DNA of 64,000 nucleotides from Gaeumannomyces sp. JS-464 (lineage: Eukaryota > Ascomycota > Sordariomycetes > Magnaporthales > Magnaporthaceae), in the NCBI GenBank assembly GCA_002197995.1, contig NGZR01000001.1, positions 9,114,001 to 9,178,000 on the forward strand, given 5' to 3'. The notes below the pieces were generated by a model. It did not search any database and was not told the DNA's origin. It worked only from the letters and a program-made list of their open reading frames with translations. A program made the translations under genes and the position numbers. The stretch's first letter is position 1, and every line of letters starts with the position of its first letter. Below are positions 57,358-64,000 of this stretch, in pieces.

Positions 57358-58686
57358 ATGAAGGTCTCTTTTATCTCTCTTCTCTTGCTGCTGCTCGAGC
57401 TTTGTGCTCGCAGCGCCCATCAGCGAGAGCTTCGTGTACGACGCCGTTGTCGTTGGAGGTGGCCCCTCTGGGCTCGCAGTCGCGAGTGCCCTCGGTCGCG
57501 TGCGCCGCAACACACTCCTCATTGATTCTGGCGAGTATCGCAATGCGCCTACAAGACATATGCACGATGTCCTCGGGTTTGATGGTATGCCTTTTTTTTC
57601 GGCCCTAATCCTTTCTACTTTCATCAATATATGCCCCCTGGCAGTGACTTACAGTCGTGTAAAGGTGTGGCCCCTGCGTATTACCGACACGCAGCCCGTC
57701 AGCAGATCTCGCACTACAAGAGCGTCACCTTCCACCAACGGAACCGTCTCCAAGATCAGTGGTAACGACGCAGAGAACTTCGTTGTCACCGCTACCGACG
57801 CCGACAACAAAACCCTAACTGTCCGCGCCCGGAAGGTGGTTCTCGCTACAGGCCTGAAGGACAACCTCCCTCAAACTCCAGGCCTGTGGGAGAACTGGGG
57901 CAAGGGTATCTACTGGGTAAGCCGTCCGATCAATCCATGTTCTTTCGCATTTGCTAACACTGACCCCCACAGTGCCCCTGGTGTGACGGCAACGAGCACG
58001 CCGACCAGCCCCTCGGCCTTCTGTCGGACAAGTTCTCGAACCTGCCCTCGCTCACGCGCGAGATCCTGACCCTCAACAAGGACATCATCGCCTTCGCCAA
58101 CGGCACCGACACGCCCGAGGCGCGCGCTCAGACGGAAACCAAGAACCCCAAGTTCGGCGACTACCTCAAGCAGCACAACGTGACGGTCGAGAACCGCATC
58201 ATCTCGCGCATCACGCGCCTCAAGGACGGCGGCGACCCGCCCCACGACCCGTCACTGCCGACGGCGCCCGAGCACGACCTCTTCTCCATCGAGTTCACCA
58301 CTGGCGCGCCCGTCCAGCGCGCCGCCTTGTTTGTCGAGTACCCAAGCGAGCAGCGCTCCAAGGTCGGCCAGGAGGCCGGCGTGGAGCTCTGGGGCGGCCG
58401 CTTCGCCGTGGACGCGACCAAGGGTTACCTCACCAACGTGCCCGGCATCTACGCCATCGGCGACGCCAACTCGGACAACAGCACCAACGTGCCCCACGCC
58501 CTGTACTCAGGCAAGCGCACCGGCGTCTTCCTGCACGTGAGGCTCGCCAAGGAGGACCAGGCCAAGGAGACGGGCACCAACGTCACCCTGCTGAGGAGGG
58601 ACATGGAGGTCGAGGCCCGCTCGCTGTGGGACAAGGTTAACGGCCGGCCCGGCGAGATTCTGTATGCTGGCGAGTACGACCAGTGA
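57358..58686 (+). CDS. Secreted thioredoxin-reductase-like FAD oxidoreductase, two frame breaks
   Basis: Pyridine-nucleotide-disulfide oxidoreductase of the fungal thioredoxin-reductase-like group. Signal peptide MKVSFISLLLLL..., then APISESFVYDAVVVGGGPSG (FAD-binding GxGxxG-type motif), RNTLLIDSGEYRN, GFDGVAPAYYRHAARQQISH, RARKVVLATGLKDNLPQTPG, GIYWCPWCDGNEH with the redox CxxC, and GYLTNVPGIYAIGDANSDNS (second FAD motif). Introns 57585-57664 and 57917-57972; the second one ends exactly before CPWC. Frame breaks at 57394-57398 (between the signal peptide and SFVLAAP) and at 57728-57737 (between KSVTF and NGTVSKIS). The CxxC and both nucleotide motifs are intact. A signal peptide on such an enzyme is unusual; secretory-pathway redox work is possible. 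Confidence 0.83.
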
Positions 58687-58925
58687 TTTGGGGCGGGGTC
58701 GCCATGTAAAAGCAAAGAAAAGTATACATCTGCCATAATTTAATGAACATTTAGTCCAACGTCCTTGTCCCTCAGAACACCTATGCTTGCCCCGTCGGTT
58801 TGATCTCAATGAAGCCGAGTGGGAGTCGTGGGTAGTCCTGGCCACGTTTACCATCTGCATGCCTTGTGAGCGAGACTAGGGGGATAGCTGGCTCTTGAGC
58901 GTATGGCCTAACCTTACACTGCCAG

Positions 58926-59775
58926 TCAGGGCAGAACGTCGGCCTGGTTTTCCGCATTGGCAGGCGGCGTGGTGTAGTTCGAAAACACATTGGGGTCGCT
59001 CCCCCTCTGGGCGAACCACACCGACCCAACCCCAGCCGCGCTGATCCTGCGCAGCTCCGCCTCCAGCTGGGCCAGGGTGCCGTCGAAGGTGTGGAGGAGG
59101 ATGGCGCTCTTGGCCGCGCGCCCGGCGGGGATGTTGTCGGCGATGGGGTTGGCGCCCTGGTACGTGGACCAGAGGCCCTCGAACACGATGGCCGTGTCGG
59201 CCAGCCCAAAGTACGTCTCGACGCTCTGCGGCAGCACGGCCTGCCCGACGTTGAAGACGAGCGGCGCCGTACCGCTGTCTCCGAAGCCGGGGACGGCGCG
59301 CGTCCGGGCGGCCAGCGTGCGCATGTACTCGGCGTCGGCCACGCGGCCCTCGGGCGGGTAGCTGAAGCCGCCGCGGTCGATGTTGTTGGGCGTCTCGTCG
59401 AAGAAGATGCCGTCCGGGCGGGCCGCCCAGGCCGCCCAGCAGGGTGGCGTTGGCCACGACGGCGTCCTGGCTCACGTTGCCGTAGCCCGTGTGCACGTAT
59501 CCGAGCGTGCGGGCGTTGGGCTCGGCGTTGAGGAGGCCCACGCCCGCGGCGAAGTTGACGTCGTCCGGGCTCGTGCCGGGGCCCGAGTCGTCGTTGATGA
59601 TGACGTCAAACCGGACGTCGCGGTGGGTGCGGATGGTGGATAGGAGTGATTGCCAGTTTGAGGCGTTGTCGTTCCACTCCACGCTGGGTCGGACGTAGAG
59701 AGGCAGCAGGATGTTGGTGGCCGTGGCCAGGTGGGAAAGCCCGAGGGCCAGGACTGGAACAAAGAATGACTTCAT
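58926..59775 (-). CDS. Spherulin-4-like secreted/cell-surface protein, one frame break
   Basis: About 283 residues, similar to the spherulation-specific family 4 (spherulin-4) proteins, with a likely TIM-barrel glycosidase-like fold. Signal peptide MKSFFVPVLALGLSHLATAT, then ILLPLYVRPSVEWNDNASNW, FDVIINDDSGPG, ARTLGYVHTGYGNVS, AAWAARPDGIFFDETPNNID, FNVGQAVLPQSVETYFGLAD and TAIVFEGLWSTYQG. No intron. The plus-strand CCC at 59435-59437 has one extra base, so ANATLL and AAWAARPDG are in different frames. The role is unknown; named for encystment in Physarum. Confidence 0.82.
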
Positions 59776-60690
59776 TGTAACGACTCTGTGCTCGATGCGG
59801 CTTGGAGAGACTTGGGAATCCTCAATAAATCTCGCCTACTGTTTCTTCGTTGCTAAAACCTGTTCATGAGAATCAGGAGTGCAGTGTGGTGATTTTTATA
59901 TACACTTCTTTAACCGCGTGTGATCCCATCAGCAATAATATTACAGATCACATATACGTCACTCCGGGAGTGCTGTCATTTCTCTAGAATTATGCCGTGG
60001 CCTCATGACCGCGATTATGCCGAGCTTCACCGGCCATCCAAACCAATGACCACATCGGTCCGCCAGGCCGGACTCATCACAGCTATAAACCTCCTGGCCA
60101 GGCCGGGAGGATGATGTCCTTGTGCAACAGACAAAAGGCGAGGAGACCCGGAACGACGGTCCGTGATCATTGCGGTGCTGACGGCTACCAAGGAGCCAAA
60201 GATGCGGGTAGGATTTCACCAGGGAAACCGTAACGAGGAACCCAGAGTGGGAACGGCACCTGACATTAATCCTAGCGGGCACATGTTCCCGAGTTCGTGA
60301 CTAAATGCGATCGAAAGAGAATCACCTAGGTGAGCTATGCGGCTCGAAAGCCCGCCGTGCGCCACAGAAAGGCTGAGGGAAAAAATCGCTGGCCGCCGGA
60401 ATGCGAGGTGATACAACATCGAGTCCGAGGCTGACGTGATGTGATAGCGAACAGCACCATCGGCGGCTCAACGTGGGGGGCCAAAGCCTGAGACATAGCT
60501 TTCCCCCAGACACTCTCGATCATGAGATCAACCTACAGTTCCCTTGACAGTGTGCTAGCTGTACGATATACGGCTCCCTCGCCAGGGGCTACCGCTATCG
60601 TGCTCATTCAAGAACAAATGGTTGTGGGGTCAGTCATCCCGAGGGCGAGAATTTGGTCCAAGGTGGCAGCTGGGCTTTATCCTGAAGAGT
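59776..60690. other. Intergenic
   Basis: 915 bp between the start of the spherulin-4-like gene and the end of the DUF4419 gene. No coding feature seen. Confidence 0.5.
59893..59903 (-). promoter_or_regulatory. TATA box of the spherulin-4-like gene
   Basis: GTGTATATAAAAA on the minus strand, about 120 bp upstream of the ATG at 59775. Confidence 0.55.
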
Positions 60691-61956
60691 TTATCCCTGA
60701 ATGGGACCCGTTGGAGCCTCTTGGACGGACTGTCCCATCTCGCCCCGGCACGCCGGCACTCCCTTGGCCTCCTTCTCCGTGGCCTCTGCCTGTTCCTCAT
60801 TCCGGAAGATCCACCAGCCAGCGACCGGTTGGATCGTGGTCAGGGCGGCCGCATCATCGGCAGTCTCGTCGGCGACCTCGTCGCCTCCACCCTGGGGCAC
60901 CTGGGACGCGCGAGGTCCTGTCGAAGCGGCAATGCCGACCGAGCCCGCCACCATGGTCGCCTTGTAGACACAGCCGTTGTCGTTCACGGTGATCGGCACG
61001 GACGCGCAGCCCCCGGTGACCCTGTCAATGTCAACCACTGGGAATGAGAACTCCTCCTTGTCATCGCCCGAGCCAGTGCGCATAAAGGCAAACTCATCGC
61101 CATTCTGGCCACAAGACTTGACATTGCCCTCCTCGTCCCAGAAGCAGAATACAGTCATCCAGCCGCTGAGGTAGTCGGTGCCGCTGCCCATGCGGTTGTG
61201 GCTCATGATCGTGTTCCAGAAGCTGTTGACGGCCTCGCTCTCGGGCTGCGCGAACGTCAGGACCATGTGCCGAAGCACGGGGCGGAGCAGCCTGGCGAAC
61301 CTCTTGGGCTCCTCGCCGAGCAGGTCCAGCTTGTCGACACGCGCCAGCAGCTTCTCCCAGTCGCCGACCTCGCCTAGCAGGGTGACGGACGGGATGCCGC
61401 ACATGAACGTGAAGCGGTAGTCGAAGTACTTCTGCATGGCGCCCATGAAGAGGACGGAGCCCACGACCCTGTCGCTGTGGGTGGTTGTGCTGAAGTCTGG
61501 CATGACCCAGTCGCGGAGCTCCGGGTCCTTGACGTTCTTGGAGATGATGTCGGTCATCTGCAGCGCAAGCTCGCCGAAGTCGCGCACCATCGAGATGGCC
61601 TCGAGCTCCTTCTGGCCCTGGTGGTCGACGAAGAAGGAGCGCAGCTCCTCGGCGTGGGCGTTGATGAAGAAGCTGGTCTGGGTCAGGATGGCGAACCAGA
61701 TGTCGTCGGGTCGGAGCACGAGGTGGTGGTGCGTGCAGTAGGCGTGGTAGGCCGCCCAGACTAGGCCGTTGCTGGACGGCGACACATGCGTGGCCCTGAG
61801 CTCTGATTCCACAGAGATGCCGCTCTGCATAACGCGATCAGACAAGCCGCGGGGCGCCTCGCGCCAGGCTTGCTCGAGCAATTGGCCGGGCGAGATGACC
61901 CTGTCCTTGGTCCAGGCTTCTGGCTGAGTAGGAGCAATATTGGTAGTGACGGGCAT
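60691..61956 (-). CDS. DUF4419-domain protein
   Basis: Uncharacterised but conserved family; 421 residues, no intron and a clean frame. I start at 61956 (MPVTTNIAPTQPEAW); the frame stays open 84 codons further upstream with low-quality sequence. The domain spans about residues 50-320: SSNGLVWAAYHAYCTHHHLV, LRPDDIWFAILTQTSFFINA, EELRSFFVDHQGQKEL, VMPDFSTTTHSDRVVGSVLF, FDYRFTFMCGIPSVTLLGEV, NSFWNTIMSHNRMGSGTDYL, SGWMTVFCFWDEEG. The C-terminal 80 residues are variable. No function can be assigned. It is tandem with the histone deacetylase gene on the same strand, about 760 bp away. Confidence 0.88.
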   Translation of the reverse strand: MPVTTNIAPTQPEAWTKDRVISPGQLLEQAWREAPRGLSDRVMQSGISVESELRATHVSPSSNGLVWAAYHAYCTHHHLVLRPDDIWFAILTQTSFFINAHAEELRSFFVDHQGQKELEAISMVRDFGELALQMTDIISKNVKDPELRDWVMPDFSTTTHSDRVVGSVLFMGAMQKYFDYRFTFMCGIPSVTLLGEVGDWEKLLARVDKLDLLGEEPKRFARLLRPVLRHMVLTFAQPESEAVNSFWNTIMSHNRMGSGTDYLSGWMTVFCFWDEEGNVKSCGQNGDEFAFMRTGSGDDKEEFSFPVVDIDRVTGGCASVPITVNDNGCVYKATMVAGSVGIAASTGPRASQVPQGGGDEVADETADDAAALTTIQPVAGWWIFRNEEQAEATEKEAKGVPACRGEMGQSVQEAPTGPIQG

Positions 61957-62715
61957 TTTGTGCGTCGTGAGCTGGAGACACCGGATTGGGAATTTTGGCG
62001 ACGATGACGAAGCTGCGGCGGGCGGTAATGCGAATGGGCAGGTTTGGTTGAGATTGGGGTCAACCAGACGAGGGGGACGATGCAAACAAGCTTCGTAGAT
62101 GTCAAACGGGCTTTGTAGATGTGCGTCCGCGGCTTGGCAAACACAGCCTCGATCGGGCACCCGCAGACGGTAGGGTGAGGAGCACTCGAGGCGCAGCAGG
62201 ACAGTCAAACAGGCTTTCTTTTTGAGGTCCTTCCAGCGCCAGTTTCTGGCACGCTCGGGTAATGTAAGGAGGCCTTGCAGCAGCTGCTAGGACCTCAACT
62301 CTGGCATTCGGGATGGCGTACGGGGATGCTGCGAATAGGCGCAATACCGTTCGTTTGCTACAACAAAACACCATGAAAAGTTATGGTATAACGAGGAGAG
62401 TGAGATAACGTAATTCAGACGCCAAAAGACTCCAGAAAAAAAAAAACCCAACAGCCGGACCAAGAACAAACGAACAGTAGCAAAACAATGACCCAAAAGC
62501 CCCCGGGTATGGACACGCTTTATCCCGCTCGATGCCCTGCGGAGGGGTGCGGGTGCCAACATGGGGAGACATGTTTAGGGGTCTCATGAAGCCTGGAAAT
62601 CCATATCTATCGGGGGCGGATGAGCGCCTCAGAGAGGACGGTGGTAACGATCATGGACAGATATTAGGCCCCGCTCATCAGGTTCGATGCTGGCAATCGG
62701 GGAATCGGGGTCACA
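61957..62715. other. Intergenic
   Basis: Leader of the DUF4419 gene and 3' region of the deacetylase gene. An A-run lies at about 62436-62447. No gene recognised. Confidence 0.5.
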
Positions 62716-64000
62716 CTAAGGCTCCTTCTCTCCTTTGTCTGGCTTATCCCCCTTTGTCTCCGTATCGGCTTTCTCGGTAGGCTCGGTGCTCTTTTCGGCC
62801 TTGTCGTCCTTGCCGGAGCTCGCCGCGGTCGCTTCCTTTTCATCCTTCTTCTCGGGCGCGGCATCGGCTCCTGCATCAGCTCCTTTCGCTGCGGCTGCAG
62901 TGTTTGCGGTGTCGGCAGTACCATCGGCCGACGCGGGATTGCCACCGTTGCTCTTCTTAGGTGATGATGGTGGTGTCTTCTCAGGTGCCTCCTTCTTGAT
63001 CTCGGCGTCATCGCCGTTTTTTTCCGACTCCTTCTGCGCGGGCTCGCCAGGTTGTGGTTTGTCGTCTGTCGAGTCGACCATCTCCACATCCTCGGTCTCG
63101 GCCGTAGGGTGCGCCTCCGAATCACCTCCCGACTTCTTCTTAGCCGCCTCCTCCGCATTGCCGGCCTCTAGGGGTTCCGCATCCTCCATAACCGTATCGT
63201 CCTCGTCCCGTGTCCGTCCCTTGGAGGTGCGTCGGTGCGGGGCTGGCGCTACCTTTCCTAGCTCCGGGTCAAAGTCGGCCTGCGCGTGTGGGTTCTTGTG
63301 ATTCATGATCGAGGGTCGTCGCTTTGCTGTTGCTGAGACGCCGTTGGCGTGTGCCATCTCTTCATCGTCGCTGTCGTCAAACTCGTCTTGTCGCGCCACG
63401 CTCTTCTCCCACTGCCTTTGTGTGACACGGACATCGGGGTTCTCGTCTTGGTCGAGATCGTCCAGCTCCGCCTCCTCCTCGTCTGTCATACCCATGCTGG
63501 CTCTTGGAATATCCTGCATCTGCACAGAAGGCACCGGAGCGGTCTTTCGCAGGTTCTCGATGACAGAGATCTTGATCTTCTCCAAGTACTCGTTGCTGTT
63601 CGCGTTCTCCATGTTAGACGCGCGAACATCCAGCTCGTAATCTGGGCCATAATACTGCCGAACGTGACCGGTTAGCAGCAGTTGCAATATGCGGTGGGGA
63701 TGTTCTGATCTTACTTCGTAGTACTCATTGTACGGTAGTTCCCTTGACATTTCGACGCCGACAAGGCGCCCTGTCTCGTACGCCCACGTGCGCGCTACAT
63801 TGCGCATGGTATATCCTCCTCCTCCCAGAACTAAGGTGGGCAGACCAAAGCCGCGCACAAAATCCACACAGTTGGCGTGGCCACGCATGCTCAGGTTGAA
63901 GCAGCCCAAGCGGTCGCCGGATAGACTGTCGCTACCGCACTGGAGGACGACTGCTTCAGGTTGGAAGTACTTCATGACGGCGTCGATGACGGGCTCGAAG
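62716..64000 (-). CDS. RPD3: Rpd3-type class I histone deacetylase, C-terminal part (5' end outside window)
   Basis: Zinc-dependent lysine deacetylase acting in nuclear corepressor complexes. Seen here: exon 64000-63715, a 60-bp intron (63655-63714; GTAAGA...CAG) and exon 63654-62716. Conserved end of the deacetylase domain: FEPVIDAVMKYFQPEAVVLQ, CGSDSLSGDRLGCFNLSMRG, GLPTLVLGGGGYTMRNVART, WAYETGRLVGVEMSRELPYN and EYYEYYGPDYELDVRASNME. The intron length is a multiple of three and has no stop, so an uninterrupted frame exists; splicing restores the conserved EYYEYYGPDYEL. A long acidic, Lys/Glu-rich tail of about 250 residues follows, as in filamentous-fungal RpdA/Rpd3 proteins where it is known to matter. 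The zinc-binding N-terminal half is outside the window. Confidence 0.93.
   Translation of the reverse strand, partial: FEPVIDAVMKYFQPEAVVLQCGSDSLSGDRLGCFNLSMRGHANCVDFVRGFGLPTLVLGGGGYTMRNVARTWAYETGRLVGVEMSRELPYNEYYEVRSEHPHRILQLLLTGHVRQYYGPDYELDVRASNMENANSNEYLEKIKISVIENLRKTAPVPSVQMQDIPRASMGMTDEEEAELDDLDQDENPDVRVTQRQWEKSVARQDEFDDSDDEEMAHANGVSATAKRRPSIMNHKNPHAQADFDPELGKVAPAPHRRTSKGRTRDEDDTVMEDAEPLEAGNAEEAAKKKSGGDSEAHPTAETEDVEMVDSTDDKPQPGEPAQKESEKNGDDAEIKKEAPEKTPPSSPKKSNGGNPASADGTADTANTAAAAKGADAGADAAPEKKDEKEATAASSGKDDKAEKSTEPTEKADTETKGDKPDKGEKEP

Noticed and set aside
61957..62208. 84-codon upstream extension of the DUF4419 protein
   Set aside because: Composition is irregular and not family-like; MPVTTNIAPTQPE is a better start.
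1..64000. tRNA, rRNA or CRISPR features
   Set aside because: I looked for cloverleaf arms, TTCGANTC-like boxes and spaced identical repeats and found none; the only tandem arrays are minisatellite or coding.

Overview
The window is nuclear DNA from a filamentous ascomycete (Pezizomycotina; Sordariomycetes is my best guess, by inference). The signs are short GT-AG introns of about 43-170 bp, GC-rich coding sequence with loose, mostly monocistronic gene spacing, fungal-only protein families (Zn2Cys6 regulator, HET domain, spherulin-4-like, effector-like secreted protein), secreted plant-cell-wall enzymes with signal peptides and dibasic cleavage sites, and a TA-rich, stop-riddled transposon pair that looks like the product of repeat-induced point mutation (RIP). 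I saw no rRNA, tRNA or CRISPR.

Layout. 1-7.7 kb: a Zn2Cys6 regulator running off the left edge, a frameshifted alpha/beta hydrolase and an intact protealysin-like M4 metallopeptidase. 8.3-13.3 kb: a 30-bp minisatellite that overlaps the 3' end of a C2H2 zinc-finger gene, which is divergent from a fungal-specific 600-residue protein. 14.3-20.3 kb: pectate lyase (PL1), a CE3-like SGNH esterase, a bZIP regulator and an aquaporin-family channel. 23-34 kb: an S41-family peptidase, a very large vWA/RBR-type E3-ligase-like protein and an S33-type alpha/beta hydrolase. 34-41 kb: a secreted cysteine-rich effector-like protein, a GH92 alpha-mannosidase and a fungal multi-pass membrane protein. 42-49.4 kb: a PAQR-type membrane protein, a secreted three-repeat proline-rich protein with dibasic sites, and a HET-domain gene with a membrane tail. 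49.6-55.5 kb: two Mutator-like (MULE) elements in inverted, tail-to-tail orientation forming a near-palindrome of about 5.9 kb. 57-64 kb: a secreted thioredoxin-reductase-like flavoprotein, a spherulin-4-like protein, a DUF4419 protein and the 3' part of an Rpd3-type histone deacetylase.

Function. Much of the region encodes secreted or surface proteins: polysaccharide and glycan degradation (PL1, CE3, GH92), proteolysis (M4, S41, S33), redox, effector-like and repeat proteins. These sit among regulators (Zn2Cys6, bZIP, C2H2, Rpd3) and a self/non-self type HET gene. I see no operon-like pathway and no secondary-metabolite core enzyme.

Quality warning. More than twenty coding frames break by one or two bases, usually one missing base in a short C/G/A/T run, while coding character continues in the next frame. 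This pattern fits uncorrected sequencing or assembly indels better than gene death, so most broken genes are annotated as CDS with the break noted. The most unusual items are the repeat-containing secreted protein at 44 kb, the inverted MULE pair, the vWA-RBR protein and the in-frame minisatellite.
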